From the NCBI GenBank assembly GCA_934270705.1, contig CAKQQG010000001.1:50572-114571 (forward strand): 64,000 nt of DNA. The letters run 5' to 3'. The stretch's first letter is position 1. Each line of letters begins with the position of its first letter. Origin of the DNA: an uncultured Oxalobacter sp. GTDB taxonomy: Bacteria; Pseudomonadota; Gammaproteobacteria; Burkholderiales; Burkholderiaceae_D. The translations under genes and the position numbers were made by a program. The notes beneath the pieces were generated by a model, which did not search any database, was not told the origin of the DNA, and saw only the letters and a program-made list of their open reading frames with translations. Of this stretch, positions 1 through 10,386 are shown one piece after another.

Positions 1-194
1 AAACAGACAGCGACGACTGACCATGACGATCATGGAAATCGCGGTTGCGTGCATTAAAATGGCAGTTTGCCCATGATGATATCAATGTCCGGATGGAACC
101 AGCCTGTCGTGATGGAAGATCGCTTTTCATGTGATACAGGCTATGGCCGTAATTGATGATTTTTCTTGAGTTTTTTACTGGAGATGTACCCAGA
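1..194. other. Window edge and coaE upstream region
   Basis: No complete gene is visible before coaE. A short plus-strand frame is open from the window edge to about base 76 and could be the tail of an upstream gene, but it is too short to identify. A GGAGA at 180-184 is the likely ribosome binding site for coaE. Confidence 0.3.
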
Positions 195-815
195 ATGGAT
201 TACCGGGATTTTTCAATAGGTCTTACCGGCGGTATCGGGAGCGGAAAAACGCTTGTGGCCAATCTGTTCGCCGGTCTTGGAGCGGCAATTGTCGATGCCG
301 ACGAAGTGGCCAGAAACCTGACTTTACCGGGTGGTGCGGGTATTGAACCGATACGCAGGCAGTTCGGGGACGCTTTCATTGGGCCAGACGGCGCCATGAA
401 CCGGGCCATGATGCGGGAGCATGTGTTCACCCATCCGGAAGAACGTCTGAAACTGGAAGCGATTCTGCATCCGCTGATCAGGGATGTTTCCTTTCAGCAG
501 GCAAGACAAGCGAAGGGGGACTATGTCATTTTCGTCAATCCGTTGCTGGTCGAATTGCCGATATGGCACGGTATGGGGACGAGGGTGCTGGTAATCGATT
601 GCCCGGAAGCATTGCAGGTTTCTCGGGTCATGAAGCGCAGCAATCTGACGGAAGATCAGGTCAGGGCCATTATGGCGACACAGGCTTCCCGAAAACAGCG
701 TCTGGCAGTGGCGGATGACGTGATCCAAAACGACAAAAGTATCGAAGAAGTGATGGCAGAAGTCAGGGTATTGCATGCCAGATATAAAAAACTGGCCGAA
801 AATCTGGCATCATAA
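195..815 (+). CDS. coaE: Dephospho-CoA kinase
   Basis: Catalyses the last step of coenzyme A synthesis, ATP-dependent phosphorylation of dephospho-CoA in the cytoplasm. The N-terminus has the family P-loop GLTGGIGSGKT followed by the conserved VDADEVAR segment. The length from the chosen start is 206 residues, normal for CoaE. An in-frame ATG at 153 would add 14 unconserved residues; the start at 195 is preferred because GGAGA lies about 10 bases upstream and the family begins just before the P-loop. zapD and yacG follow on the same strand, a common coaE neighbourhood in beta- and gammaproteobacteria. Confidence 0.93.
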   Translation: MDYRDFSIGLTGGIGSGKTLVANLFAGLGAAIVDADEVARNLTLPGGAGIEPIRRQFGDAFIGPDGAMNRAMMREHVFTHPEERLKLEAILHPLIRDVSFQQARQAKGDYVIFVNPLLVELPIWHGMGTRVLVIDCPEALQVSRVMKRSNLTEDQVRAIMATQASRKQRLAVADDVIQNDKSIEEVMAEVRVLHARYKKLAENLAS

Positions 816-895
816 GCAGATACGGGTTTGTGTTTTTTAAACGGTTCGTTCAGAATTCCAGAAAGATGGTATCCAGATATTGAAAGAGGCTTGCA

Positions 896-1645
896 TTGAT
901 TATTTACGAATACCCTTTCAACGAACGTATCCGTACCATGTTGCGGCTGGAGGACTTGCATGAGAGATACAAGTTTTTTTTGCAGCAGACGCATGCCCTG
1001 CAGCATCATGTCGCGCTGACGACGATTTTCGAGATGCTCGAAGTCGCCAGCCGTTCTGATCTCAAGTCGGATTTGTTGCAGGAACTCGAACGGCAAAAAC
1101 AGATCTTGTCCGGATTCCAGTCTCATCCGAATATCCAGAAAGATGTTCTTGACGATGTTCTGCGGGAAATCGACAAAACGAGTTCGGCGCTTGTCAATAC
1201 GCTTGGAAAAACCGGACAAAGCATTCGGGAAAACGAATGGCTCATGAGTATCCGGAGCAGAACCAGCATTCCCGGCGGGGCCTGTGAGTTCGACTTGCCG
1301 TCGTATTATACCTGGCAGCATCGTGCACCGGATGAACGTGCGGCGGATATTGCCGGCTGGTTCGCACCCATGCAGTCGCTGATCGATGCAGTCGGTTTGC
1401 TCTTGCGGCTGATGCGTGCATCCGGTCTCCAGTTCAAGATAATCGCGCACTCCGGAAGTTACCAGCAAATGTTGCAAGGAAAAGTGCACCAGCTGCTCAG
1501 ATTGCGGATTGATGCGCGGTGTGGTGCCATACCTGAGGTCTCGGCCAACAAATACATGCTCTGGATCCGGTTTACCAAGCAGGATGGCTCTGTGAAACCC
1601 AAACCGATAGAAGAAGATATTCCTTGTGAACTGACGTTGTGTTGA
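896..1645 (+). CDS. zapD: Cell division protein ZapD
   Basis: FtsZ-associated protein of the ZapD (YacF, DUF1342) family, which bundles FtsZ filaments at the division ring. The 249-residue product opens with IIYEYPFNERIRTMLRLE and contains the family's ENEWLMSIRSR segment. The start codon is TTG at 896, chosen because the family begins immediately at this EYPFNE block and an AAAGAGG Shine-Dalgarno lies just upstream. It sits between coaE and yacG, and its stop overlaps the possible GTG start of yacG. Identity is secure; the non-ATG start is inferred. Confidence 0.9.
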   Translation: MIIYEYPFNERIRTMLRLEDLHERYKFFLQQTHALQHHVALTTIFEMLEVASRSDLKSDLLQELERQKQILSGFQSHPNIQKDVLDDVLREIDKTSSALVNTLGKTGQSIRENEWLMSIRSRTSIPGGACEFDLPSYYTWQHRAPDERAADIAGWFAPMQSLIDAVGLLLRLMRASGLQFKIIAHSGSYQQMLQGKVHQLLRLRIDARCGAIPEVSANKYMLWIRFTKQDGSVKPKPIEEDIPCELTLC

Positions 1646-1647
1646 AA

Positions 1648-1836
1648 ATGGTCACGATAGTTAAATGTCCGGTATGCGGTAAAGATGTCGAATGGAAAGA
1701 AACCAGTCTGTATCGTCCGTTTTGTTCCGAACGTTGCAAACAGATCGATCTGGGAGCATGGGCGGAAGAAAAATACAAGGTTCCTGCGACGGAAGATGAA
1801 GACGAAGACGATTCCATGCCGATTGGCATGCCATGA
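1648..1836 (+). CDS. yacG: DNA gyrase inhibitor / zinc-binding protein YacG
   Basis: Small zinc protein of the YacG family (62 residues), which in E. coli binds GyrB and inhibits gyrase. The four zinc-ligand cysteines are visible in CPVC near the N-terminus and in FCSERC, followed by the conserved KQIDLGAWAEE block and an acidic tail. ATG 1648 is taken as the start; an in-frame GTG at 1639 would add three residues and overlap the zapD stop. It is probably translationally coupled to zapD. Confidence 0.9.
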   Translation: MVTIVKCPVCGKDVEWKETSLYRPFCSERCKQIDLGAWAEEKYKVPATEDEDEDDSMPIGMP

Positions 1837-1859
1837 CGTTTGAAAGCGACAGTTCACGC

Positions 1860-1888
1860 TTGATTAGTCAAAGCACTTGGGCAATAAT
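1860..1888 (+). promoter_or_regulatory. Putative sigma70 promoter of trpL-trpGDC
   Basis: TTGATT at 1860-1865 and AATAAT at 1883-1888 are separated by 17 bases, close to the sigma70 consensus. The expected start point, around 1895, falls on or next to the leader ATG at 1896. A perfect inverted repeat TGCAC-TAT-GTGCA at 1890-1902 covers the same point and could be an operator. All of this is inferred from sequence. Confidence 0.5.
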
Positions 1889-1895
1889 CTGCACT

Positions 1896-1967
1896 ATGTG
1901 CAAAGTCATTTCATCAGCAGTCATTCTCCTCACCCAGCACTGGCGTTGGCGCAAGCCAAGAGCCTGA
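1896..1967 (+). CDS. trpL: Putative trp operon leader peptide TrpL
   Basis: A 23-codon reading frame starts at ATG 1896 and ends at TGA 1965-1967. Its last third reads HWRWRKPRA, with Trp codons at 1941-1943 and 1947-1949 separated by one Arg codon. Closely spaced Trp codons in a short frame about 120 bases before trpG are the signature of trp attenuation leaders. No Shine-Dalgarno is visible and the predicted transcript would start almost at the ATG, so it may be leaderless. The Trp codons and position are seen in the sequence; attenuation is inferred. Confidence 0.6.
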   Translation: MCKVISSAVILLTQHWRWRKPRA

Positions 1968-1997
1968 TACCTCCCCTATGCGCTTTTCGTGCGCGCA
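1949..1997 (+). promoter_or_regulatory. Possible alternative pairing segments of a trp attenuator
   Basis: GCGCA at 1949-1953, overlapping the Trp codons, can pair with TGCGC at 1979-1983, and that segment can instead pair with GCGCA at 1993-1997. This is the competing arrangement expected of an attenuator. I could not find a convincing GC-rich hairpin followed by a T run before trpG, so the mechanism is unproven. Confidence 0.3.
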
Positions 1998-2090
1998 CTT
2001 CCTTGCCGAGCGTGTCTGAAAAACAGTCTGCCGCTGTCGGTATAAGCACGAGCCGTTTACATTTCCACAAACGAATGCAAGGTGAATGTC

Positions 2091-2654
2091 ATGTTGCTGA
2101 TGATAGACAATTACGATTCCTTTACCTATAACCTGGTTCAGTATTTCGGCGAGTTGGGCGTCGATGTCAGAACGTATCGCAATGATGAAATTTCTCTGGA
2201 ACAGATCGAAAAACTGAATCCGGATCATATCTGTATCTCGCCAGGGCCGAAAACGCCTTATGATGCGGGCATTTCGATGGATGTGCTCAGGCATTTTGCA
2301 GGCAAGAAGCCGCTGTTCGGCGTATGTCTGGGGCATCAGGCCATCGGTGCGGCTTTCGGCGGCAAGATTGTCCATGCAAAAGAAGTTATGCATGGCAAGA
2401 CTTCTCCGGTGTTTCACAACAATACGGGCGTATTCAAAGGGCTGCCCAATCCGTTTACGGTGACGCGCTATCATTCGCTGGCGATCGACCGTGACAGTTT
2501 GCCCGATTGTCTCGAGGTCACCGCATGGACTGAAGATGGGGAAATCATGGGGGTACGTCACCGGCAATACGCTATCGAAGGTGTCCAGTTCCATCCGGAA
2601 TCCATTTTGTCCGAACATGGTCATTTGCTGCTCGGAAACTTTATCGGGGAATAA
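2091..2654 (+). CDS. trpG: Anthranilate synthase component II (glutamine amidotransferase)
   Basis: Supplies ammonia from glutamine to TrpE for anthranilate synthesis. The 187-residue class I amidotransferase begins [19 protein letters not shown] and has the nucleophile motif [10 protein letters not shown] and the FHPES catalytic His-Glu near the C-terminus. ATG 2091 is chosen because AAGGTG lies 7 bases upstream; a GTG at 2082 would add three residues. trpD follows after 2 bases and trpC after it. trpE is not in this window, so the trp genes are split in this genome. Confidence 0.95.
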   Translation: MLLMIDNYDSFTYNLVQYFGELGVDVRTYRNDEISLEQIEKLNPDHICISPGPKTPYDAGISMDVLRHFAGKKPLFGVCLGHQAIGAAFGGKIVHAKEVMHGKTSPVFHNNTGVFKGLPNPFTVTRYHSLAIDRDSLPDCLEVTAWTEDGEIMGVRHRQYAIEGVQFHPESILSEHGHLLLGNFIGE

Positions 2655-2656
2655 TC

Positions 2657-3694
2657 ATGACATCGATCAAACCTCAGGAAGCGCTTTTAAGATGTATCGA
2701 ACATCGGGAAATTTTCCATGATGAAATGCTGTCCCTGTTCCGCAGCATCATGGGCGGAGAAATGTCGCCGATCATGATTGCGGCATTGACGGTCGGCTTG
2801 CGGGTCAAAAAGGAAACAGTCGGCGAAATTGCTGCGGCGGCGCAGGTCATGCGCGAATTTGCGGTGAAAGTGAAAGTGAAACATCCGGAAAATCTGCTCG
2901 ATATCGTCGGGACAGGAGGAGACGGCGCCCATACGTTCAATATTTCAACGGCAGCCATGTTCGTGGCGGCAGCCTGCGGCGCGCAGGTCGCCAAGCATGG
3001 CAGTCGCAGCGTGTCTTCCTCGTCGGGAAGTGCGGATCTGCTGGAAGCCCTGAATGCCAATATCAATCTGTCGCCGGAAGAAATCGCACGTTGTGTGGAG
3101 GAAGTCGGTATCGGTTTCATGTATGCGCCCAATCACCATGCCGCGATGAAACACGCGAGGGCGGTACGGGAAGAACTGGGCGTCAGGACGATATTCAACA
3201 TTCTGGGTCCCCTGACGAATCCGGCATATGCCGACAACATGATGATGGGGGTTTTCCATCCTGATCTGGTCGGCATTCAGGTACGTGTCTTGCAAAAAAT
3301 GGGACTGAAAAGGGCGCTGGTCGTCTGGGGACGAGACAATCTCGACGAAATTTCGCTGGGAGCCAGTACGCTGGTCGGCGAGTTGTCCGACGGAAAGGTT
3401 CGGGAGTATGACATTCATCCGGAAGACTTCGGTATCCGGATGTATGCCAGCCGGAATTTCAAGGTCGCCAATGCAGAAGAATCGAAAAAGATCGTGCTGG
3501 ATACCCTGAACAACAAGCCGACTCCGGCAGCCGATATTATTGCCCTGAATGCTGGTGCGGCACTTTATGCGACCGGAAAGGCGCAATCCATTGCCGATGG
3601 TCTGGCACAGGCCAGAGCGGCGATCGAGTCCGGCGCGGCCAGAATGAAACTGGATCAGTTTGTCGGCTTTACGCAATCAGTCAACAGGAAATAG
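2657..3694 (+). CDS. trpD: Anthranilate phosphoribosyltransferase
   Basis: Transfers the phosphoribosyl group of PRPP to anthranilate, the second dedicated step of tryptophan synthesis. The 345-residue protein has the PRPP-binding GTGGDG loop near residue 85, KHGSRSVSS near residue 112 and a conserved [10 protein letters not shown] segment. It starts 2 bases after the trpG stop, implying translational coupling, and precedes trpC by 9 bases. Confidence 0.96.
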   Translation: MTSIKPQEALLRCIEHREIFHDEMLSLFRSIMGGEMSPIMIAALTVGLRVKKETVGEIAAAAQVMREFAVKVKVKHPENLLDIVGTGGDGAHTFNISTAAMFVAAACGAQVAKHGSRSVSSSSGSADLLEALNANINLSPEEIARCVEEVGIGFMYAPNHHAAMKHARAVREELGVRTIFNILGPLTNPAYADNMMMGVFHPDLVGIQVRVLQKMGLKRALVVWGRDNLDEISLGASTLVGELSDGKVREYDIHPEDFGIRMYASRNFKVANAEESKKIVLDTLNNKPTPAADIIALNAGAALYATGKAQSIADGLAQARAAIESGAARMKLDQFVGFTQSVNRK

Positions 3695-3703
3695 GGGGCG
3701 GTC

Positions 3704-4504
3704 ATGTCGGATATTCTGGAGAAGATTCTTGCCGTCAAAAGGGAAGAAATCGCAAAAGCCAAAACGAAACGGTCATTGCAGTCTTTGCGTGCACAGGTCG
3801 AAAACGATACCGGATTACGGCAAAATCGCCGTGATTTTGAAAAGGCACTCCGCGAAAAAATAGCGATCGGTTCGGCAGCCGTCATCGCCGAAGTCAAGAA
3901 AGCCTCGCCGTCCAAAGGTATTATCCGGGAACAATTCTATCCAGCTGAGATCGCACGAAGCTATGAAAAGCATGGCGCAGCGTGTTTGTCAGTGCTTACT
4001 GACAGAGAATTTTTCAAGGGCGATCCCGATTATCTGGTTCAGGCACGCGCGGCCTGTTCGTTACCGGTCTTGCGCAAGGATTTCATCGTCGATCCTTATC
4101 AGGTATATGAAGCGGCGGCATGGGGGGCGGACTGTATTTTGCTGATCGTGGCAGCTCTGGAAGATGGTCAAATGGCTGAACTGGAAGCCTGCGCATCGGG
4201 ACTTGGGCTGGATGTTCTGGTCGAAGTCCATAATGCCGCAGAACTGGAACGTGCCCTGTCGCTTGAGACGCCGTTGCTCGGCATCAACAACCGCGACCTG
4301 AAAACATTCCGTACCTCGATCGACAATACGATCCGATTGTTGCCCGGATTGCCGCAAGGCAAACTGGTCGTGACGGAGTCCGGTATTCTGGGGCGTGACG
4401 ACGTGCTGAAAATGCGTGCAGCCGGCGTGAATGCCTTTCTTGTAGGCGAGGCATTCATGCGTGCGGAAGAACCCGGCGAGGAACTGGCGAAACTGTTCGC
4501 TTGA
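3704..4504 (+). CDS. trpC: Indole-3-glycerol phosphate synthase
   Basis: Closes the indole ring from carboxyphenylaminodeoxyribulose phosphate. The 266-residue single-domain TIM barrel shows the family signatures [11 protein letters not shown] near residue 64, [21 protein letters not shown] and VTESGI. There is no fused TrpF domain. It is the last gene of the trpGDC unit and converges on the M61 peptidase gene. Confidence 0.96.
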   Translation: MSDILEKILAVKREEIAKAKTKRSLQSLRAQVENDTGLRQNRRDFEKALREKIAIGSAAVIAEVKKASPSKGIIREQFYPAEIARSYEKHGAACLSVLTDREFFKGDPDYLVQARAACSLPVLRKDFIVDPYQVYEAAAWGADCILLIVAALEDGQMAELEACASGLGLDVLVEVHNAAELERALSLETPLLGINNRDLKTFRTSIDNTIRLLPGLPQGKLVVTESGILGRDDVLKMRAAGVNAFLVGEAFMRAEEPGEELAKLFA

Positions 4505-4540
4505 CGGCACGGACAGTTTTCAACGGGATTTGCGGCGGGT

Positions 4541-6364
4541 TTATGCCGCCGGAAGGTGCAGCCAGTTTCTGCGGGCTTCCCGCATGGAGGCGGTTTCTTC
4601 TTCGGAGACGGACAAGGCATATTTCGGTATGTGTTCATCCGCCAGTATCACATCGAATTGCATCAGTTCATCGCGCCGGAAAACGTGGATACGGATCGTT
4701 TCGCCCGCACGGTAAGAGGACAACTGTTTTTCAAGATTGGCTGCCGGATTGTCCGCCGATACTCTCAGACCATCTATCGCCAGCAGGACATCGCCTGCCG
4801 CAATGCCGGCACGGTGGGCTGTTCCCCCTTCGAAGACGTGCGTGACGACGCAATCTGATCCGGAACGCCGGACGCGGATGTCCAGACCTGGTGCGGATGT
4901 CGCGGTATCGAGCAGGGTGATTCCGAAAGGTGCGAGAAGTTCCGGCAAGGGCAACAAATCGGTTCCGTCGATATAGCGGTTGAAAAATTCCGTGCAATCC
5001 TCGCCGCAGACGGATTCGGTGATCGCTTTGGCGTCGGCGTCGGTTATGCCGCGTGCATTACCCTGATAAAAATTCCTGCCGTAACGTTGCCACAGCACGC
5101 GCATGACGTCGTCAAGCGAACGGGTGTGTCTGGTCTTTTCACGAATCATGAGATCAAGTGCCAGCGCGACGAGCGAGCCTTTGGTGTAGTAGCTGACCAG
5201 CGCATTCGGTGCATTTTCATCTTGCCGGTAATATTTGATCCATGCATCGAAACTCGATTCCGCCACACTCTGTTTGAGATGACCCCGTCCCCGCATGACC
5301 TGATTGAGTGCGGAGGCGATTTGCTGCAAATAGGTGTTTGTATCGACAAGTCCGCTGCGTACGATGGTCAGATCGTCATAGTAGCTGGTGAATCCCTCAA
5401 ATAGCCATAAAAGCCGTGTATAGGTCTCTTCCCGCAGGTTGTAGGGTGTGAAAACCGCAGGCTTGATCCGTTTGACATTCCATGTGTGGAAATATTCATG
5501 GCTGCACAAGCCCAGAAATTGCAGATAGTCGTCACTGATTTTGCCGGCGGATTGCCGGTAATTGTTTATGACCGGAAGGGATGACCTGGAGCATAACAAT
5601 GCGGTGGATGCTCGGTGTTCCAGCCCGCCATATCCATTTTTGACAACCATGACGAGAAAGACATAGCGGGAAACCGGCGCTTTCAGTGTTTCAGGCTCGA
5701 ACAGGGCGATTTCGGTTTCGCAGATTTTGCGTAGATCGTTTTCCAGACGCGCCATATCCAGATGCGGAACACGTCCGGTTATGACGATATCGTGCGGGAT
5801 GCCATATGCCGTGAACTGGCCAAGCATGAAGTTCCCCATTTCGACCGGGGAGTCGATCAGTTCATCGTAATTGCCGGCGCGATAACTGCCGAAGCCGTAC
5901 TGCGGCGCCTCGTGTTCCGGCAGGGCTGTCGCCACGCGCCATGAGGCCGCTGCCGTATCGGCTGGTTTGCGGATATCGACGAAATGCGGATATTCGCCAT
6001 AGCCGACGGCTTCCAGAAAAACGCTGGAGCCATTGAAGAAGCCATGCGTCTGGTCAAGGTGTGCGGTGCGTACGGACAAGTCCCATGCATAGACTTCGTA
6101 GCCGACGACGAGCGGTCCTGAACAGGGTGCGGCTTGCCAGGTATGCTTGTCGGTCTTTTCCAGTGAGACGGGCATTCCCTTGCAGTGCGCCTGAATCTGC
6201 ACGATATTGCGCGCGAATTCGCGGATCATGTAACTGCCCGGTATCCAGGCGGGCAAACGGAAGATCTGTCCGTTCGGATCGGGTTCGTCAACCGTGACTG
6301 TGACACGGAACAGATGGGCATTCAGGTCGGATGCCTCGATGGAATAATGGATAGCCTGTTTCAT
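4541..6364 (-). CDS. M61 family (glycyl aminopeptidase-type) metallopeptidase with PDZ domain
   Basis: Predicted zinc aminopeptidase of family M61. The 607-residue protein has an N-terminal beta domain, the zinc motif HEYFHTWNVKRI in the middle (HExxH with the family's downstream WNVKR), and a C-terminal PDZ-like domain (GGTAHRAGIAAGDVLLAIDG). ATG 6364 is chosen because GGAG lies 8 bases upstream; the frame stays open a further 76 codons into metH without family similarity. No signal peptide is obvious. It is 29 bases downstream of metH on the same strand and probably co-transcribed. The physiological substrate is not known. Confidence 0.88.
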   Translation of the reverse strand: MKQAIHYSIEASDLNAHLFRVTVTVDEPDPNGQIFRLPAWIPGSYMIREFARNIVQIQAHCKGMPVSLEKTDKHTWQAAPCSGPLVVGYEVYAWDLSVRTAHLDQTHGFFNGSSVFLEAVGYGEYPHFVDIRKPADTAAASWRVATALPEHEAPQYGFGSYRAGNYDELIDSPVEMGNFMLGQFTAYGIPHDIVITGRVPHLDMARLENDLRKICETEIALFEPETLKAPVSRYVFLVMVVKNGYGGLEHRASTALLCSRSSLPVINNYRQSAGKISDDYLQFLGLCSHEYFHTWNVKRIKPAVFTPYNLREETYTRLLWLFEGFTSYYDDLTIVRSGLVDTNTYLQQIASALNQVMRGRGHLKQSVAESSFDAWIKYYRQDENAPNALVSYYTKGSLVALALDLMIREKTRHTRSLDDVMRVLWQRYGRNFYQGNARGITDADAKAITESVCGEDCTEFFNRYIDGTDLLPLPELLAPFGITLLDTATSAPGLDIRVRRSGSDCVVTHVFEGGTAHRAGIAAGDVLLAIDGLRVSADNPAANLEKQLSSYRAGETIRIHVFRRDELMQFDVILADEHIPKYALSVSEEETASMREARRNWLHLPAA

Positions 6365-6393
6365 ATCGTCGTCTCCGTACAGGTTGAATCTGC

Positions 6394-9300
6394 TTACAGG
6401 ATCGGTGCCAGCCACTGTGCAAACTGTTCTTCGGAAACATGGCGACGTTTGGCCATATCCGAGACCTGATCCTTGCCGATTTTGCCGATCGTGAAATAAC
6501 GTGCATCCGGATGGGCGAAATAAAATCCCGCGATGGAAGCCGTCGGCAGCATGGCATACGATTCCGTCAGGCTCATTCCGATTTCTTCGCAACGCAAGAT
6601 ACGGAACAGATCGCTCTTGACGGTATGTTCCGGATTGGCCGGATAGCCTGGCGCCGGACGGATGCCGCGGTAGGGTTCCTTGTGCAATTCTTCCGGCGTG
6701 AACCGTTCATCCGGGGCATATCCCCACAGATCTTTGCGAACCAGTTCGTGCAGATATTCCGCCAGCGCTTCAACGAGACGATCCGCCAGTGCTTTCAGCA
6801 TGATGCCGTCGTAATCGTTTTGGGATGTGTTGAAAGTTTCCAGCCGCGCATCGATACCGATACCGGCCGTGACGGCGAACAGACCGATATAGTCCCGGAT
6901 ACCCGAAGATTTCGGCGCGATGAAGTCGGCCAGACACTGGTTCGGGCGGGCAACGCCATTGATTACCGGTTTTTCCGCCTGTTGCCGGACATTGTAATAG
7001 GTGAAGGCGACACTGGAACGGGTTTCGTCGGTATAGATTTCGATATCGTCGTCGTTGACGCTGTTGGCCGGCATGAGGGCAAGCGACGCATTGGCGGTCA
7101 ACCATTTGCCGCGAATCAGTTTGTCCAGCATGGCTTTGCCGTCGGCGAAAACCTTGCGCGCAGTTTCGCCGTGAACAGGATCGTCGAGAATTTCCGGATA
7201 GGAACCGGAAAGGTCCCAGACACGGAAAAACGGAGACCAGTCAATGTAACCGGCCAGCGTCGCCAGATCGATGTTGCGCAGGAAGCGTTGCCCCAGATAA
7301 ACCGGTTTTTTCGGAGCATTGGCTCCCTCGAAGGAGAGTTTCGCCTTGTTGGCGCGCGCTTCGCCGATCGGCAGCAGTTTTTTCGGTTTCTTGCTTGCGT
7401 GCAGTTCCCGGATATGTTCGTAGTCGTTGGTCAGTACCTTGATATACTTTTCGCGCATACTGTCCGAGAGCAGTGCCTGAACGACCGTAACGGTACGCGA
7501 GGCATCCGGTACCTGAACGACAGGACCTTCATAGTTCGGTGCGATCTTGATGGCTGTGTGGGTTTTGCTGGTCGTTGCACCGCCGACGAAAAGCGGAATT
7601 TTCCGGGTGCGGAAATATTCATCGCGTTGCATTTCGCTGGCGACATGCATCATTTCTTCCAGTGAGGGCGTAATCAGACCGGACAACCCGATGGCATCGG
7701 CCTGGACTTCTTTTGCCTTCGCCAGGATTTCCTCGCATGGCACCATCACACCCATATTGATGACTTCGAAGTTGTTGCACTGCAAAACGACGGCCACGAT
7801 ATTTTTGCCGATATCGTGTACGTCTCCCTTGACAGTGGCGATCACGATTTTGCCTTTCGACTGGGTGCTGCCGCTCAGACGTTTTTGTTCTTCGATATAC
7901 GGAACCAGATAGGCGACGGCCTGTTTCATGACGCGGGCGGACTTGACGACTTGCGGCAGGAACATCTTGCCCTGACCGAACAGGTCGCCTACGGCATTCA
8001 TGCCATCCATGAGCGGACCTTCGATGACCTCGATCGGTTGCCCGCCTTTTTTCAGGACTTCCTGAAGCGCCTCATCGGTATCTTCAGTGATGAAATCCGT
8101 CAGTCCATGTACGAAAGCGTAGGTTAGGCGTTTGTTGACCGGTTCGCTACGCCACTGGAGATTGTCGCTTTCCTTTTTTGCACCGGACTGGAATTCGCTG
8201 GCGACTTCGATCAGCCGTTCGGTAGCGTCCGGACGGCGGTTGAGTACGGCGTCCTCGACACGCTCGCGCAAGGCTTCCGGAATTTCGTCGTACACACCGA
8301 TCATACCGGCGTTCACGATTCCCATTGTCAGTCCGGCCGCGATGGCGTGATACAGGAAAACCGTATGGATGGCTTCACGGGCCGGATTGTTGCCGCGAAG
8401 GCTGAAGCTGACATTGGAAATACCGCCGCTGATCTTGGCATAGGGCAGGTTGGCCTTGATCCAGCGTGTAGCTTCGATGAAATCGACGGCATAGTTGTTA
8501 TGCTCTTCGATACCGGTGGCGATGGCGAAGATGTTGGGGTCGAAAATGATGTCTTCCGCAGGGAAGCCGATGGTATTGACCAGCAGATCGTAGGCGCGTT
8601 TGCAAATGGCGATCTTTCGCTCGTAAGTGTCTGCCTGTCCCTGTTCGTCGAATGCCATGACGATGACGGCCGCACCATACCGGCGGCACAGTTTCGCCTG
8701 TCTGAGAAATTCGGCTTCACCGGCTTTCAGCGAAATGGAATTGACGATGGATTTGCCCTGGAGGCATTTCAGGCCAGTCTCGATCACTTCCCATTTGGAA
8801 GAATCCAGCATGACCGGAACTCGTGCGATTTCCGGTTCCGATGCGATCAGGTTCAGAAAACGCCTCATGGCGCTGACCGAATCCAGCATGGCTTCGTCCA
8901 TGTTGACATCGATGATCTGGGCACCGTTTTCGACCTGTTGACGCGCGACTGCCAGTGCCTTGTCGTATTCCTCGTTCAGAATCATCCTGGCGAAAGCCTT
9001 CGAACCCGTGACGTTCGTGCGTTCGCCGACATTGACGAACAGGGAATTATCGTCGATCGTGAAGGGTTCCAGACCGGACAGGCGCATTGCGGGCGGGATG
9101 ACCGGTACCTTTCTGGGCGGCAGCGAGGCAACGGCCTGCGCGATGGCGCGGATATGGTCAGGCGTCGTGCCGCAACAGCCTCCGACCACATTGACGAAAC
9201 CGCTGCGTGCAAATTCGTTCAGGAAAGATGCCGTATCGTTTGGACCTTCATCGAAACCGGTTTCACTCATCGGATTGGGCAGGCCGGCATTCGGATAAAT

Positions 9301-10146
9301 ACAGATATGCGTGTCGGCGATTCGTGACAGTTCCTCGACATACGGTCGCATCAAGGCGGCGCCCAATGCACAGTTCAGACCGACGGTCAGCGGTTTGGCA
9401 TGGCGGATCGAATACCAGAAAGCCGTAACAGTCTGGCCGGAGAGAATGCGCCCGGATGCGTCGGTGACCGTTCCGGAAATCATGATCGGCAGCTTTTTGC
9501 CTGTCGTTTCGAAAAAGCTGTCGATGGCGAAAAGTGCCGCCTTGCAGTTGAGGGTATCGAAAACCGTTTCAACCAGTAACAGATCGACGCCGCCTTCGAC
9601 CAGCGCACGGACCTGTTCCGAATAGGCATCGACCAGTTCATCGAACGTGATGTTGCGTGCGCCCGGATCGTTGACGTCCGGCGAGATCGAGGCAGTTCGG
9701 GGCGTCGGCCCGATCGAGCCTGCGACAAAACGCGGGTGTTCGGGGGTGGCATACCGGTCACATGCAGCACGGGCGATTTTCGCCGATTGCACATTCATTT
9801 CATAGACGAGATGCGTCATATGATAATCTTCTTGTGCAATTGCCGTGGCGCCGAATGTATTGGTTTCGATAATATCCGCACCGGCTTTCAGATATTCCTC
9901 ATGAATGGCCGAAATGATGTGTGGCTGTGTCAGCGAAAGCAGTTCATTGTTGCCCTTGACGAACAGTTCGCGTCCCTCGGCTGATGCAGGCGGCGCGAAA
10001 TCGATAAACCGTCCCTTCGGACCTCCCCGGTAATCTTCTTCCGTCAAACCATAACGCTGGATCATGGTTCCCATGGCACCATCCAGGATGAGAATACGGC
10101 GAGACAAAATATCACGAAGGCGGTTTTCGGTAATGTTGTTTTCCAT
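6394..10146 (-). CDS. metH: Cobalamin-dependent methionine synthase
   Basis: Transfers the methyl group of 5-methyltetrahydrofolate to homocysteine through methylcobalamin. The 1250-residue protein has all four modules: an N-terminal homocysteine domain ([12 protein letters not shown], zinc cysteines in [12 protein letters not shown]), a pterin domain ([16 protein letters not shown]), a cobalamin domain with the His-on motif DVHDIGKN, and a C-terminal AdoMet reactivation domain ([12 protein letters not shown]). The length matches E. coli MetH. Together with the riboswitch before nrdD it shows that the organism uses B12. Confidence 0.97.
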   Translation of the reverse strand: MENNITENRLRDILSRRILILDGAMGTMIQRYGLTEEDYRGGPKGRFIDFAPPASAEGRELFVKGNNELLSLTQPHIISAIHEEYLKAGADIIETNTFGATAIAQEDYHMTHLVYEMNVQSAKIARAACDRYATPEHPRFVAGSIGPTPRTASISPDVNDPGARNITFDELVDAYSEQVRALVEGGVDLLLVETVFDTLNCKAALFAIDSFFETTGKKLPIMISGTVTDASGRILSGQTVTAFWYSIRHAKPLTVGLNCALGAALMRPYVEELSRIADTHICIYPNAGLPNPMSETGFDEGPNDTASFLNEFARSGFVNVVGGCCGTTPDHIRAIAQAVASLPPRKVPVIPPAMRLSGLEPFTIDDNSLFVNVGERTNVTGSKAFARMILNEEYDKALAVARQQVENGAQIIDVNMDEAMLDSVSAMRRFLNLIASEPEIARVPVMLDSSKWEVIETGLKCLQGKSIVNSISLKAGEAEFLRQAKLCRRYGAAVIVMAFDEQGQADTYERKIAICKRAYDLLVNTIGFPAEDIIFDPNIFAIATGIEEHNNYAVDFIEATRWIKANLPYAKISGGISNVSFSLRGNNPAREAIHTVFLYHAIAAGLTMGIVNAGMIGVYDEIPEALRERVEDAVLNRRPDATERLIEVASEFQSGAKKESDNLQWRSEPVNKRLTYAFVHGLTDFITEDTDEALQEVLKKGGQPIEVIEGPLMDGMNAVGDLFGQGKMFLPQVVKSARVMKQAVAYLVPYIEEQKRLSGSTQSKGKIVIATVKGDVHDIGKNIVAVVLQCNNFEVINMGVMVPCEEILAKAKEVQADAIGLSGLITPSLEEMMHVASEMQRDEYFRTRKIPLFVGGATTSKTHTAIKIAPNYEGPVVQVPDASRTVTVVQALLSDSMREKYIKVLTNDYEHIRELHASKKPKKLLPIGEARANKAKLSFEGANAPKKPVYLGQRFLRNIDLATLAGYIDWSPFFRVWDLSGSYPEILDDPVHGETARKVFADGKAMLDKLIRGKWLTANASLALMPANSVNDDDIEIYTDETRSSVAFTYYNVRQQAEKPVINGVARPNQCLADFIAPKSSGIRDYIGLFAVTAGIGIDARLETFNTSQNDYDGIMLKALADRLVEALAEYLHELVRKDLWGYAPDERFTPEELHKEPYRGIRPAPGYPANPEHTVKSDLFRILRCEEIGMSLTESYAMLPTASIAGFYFAHPDARYFTIGKIGKDQVSDMAKRRHVSEEQFAQWLAPIL

Positions 10147-10220
10147 TTTGAGCTTCGGTAGAGGGCGAGAGGCCGGAGCTTTCGCCTGAATTGGGGTTGC
10201 AGAGATGCAGGAAATAAAAA

Positions 10221-10226
10221 ATTATA
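10221..10226 (-). promoter_or_regulatory. Possible -10 element for metH
   Basis: Read on the minus strand this is a perfect TATAAT, about 75 bases before the metH start. No good -35 match is visible at 16-18 bases, so only the -10 hexamer is offered. No riboswitch-like structure is recognisable in the short leader. Confidence 0.35.
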
Positions 10227-10386
10227 CTGTAATCAATAATCAGGGATGAACCGGACGGCTGCGTCATGTTGTACCCGCCTGAAGAACACGGGTTTTTTTA
10301 TATCGCAAGTTTGCCGGAGAAACGGTTTTTTGCGGGGACGGCTTCGCAGTCGTGTCGCAAACGATCGCGCTTCCGGCGGGAAAATC

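Noticed and set aside
1877-2131. 84-codon frame upstream of and overlapping trpG
   Set aside because: It overlaps the trp leader and trpG in another frame; the 23-codon leader with Trp codons explains the region better.
10273-10299. Hairpin ACCCG/CGGGT followed by T residues
   Set aside because: It would terminate plus-strand transcription, but both neighbours (metH, dsbC) are on the minus strand, and the stem is only 5 bases.
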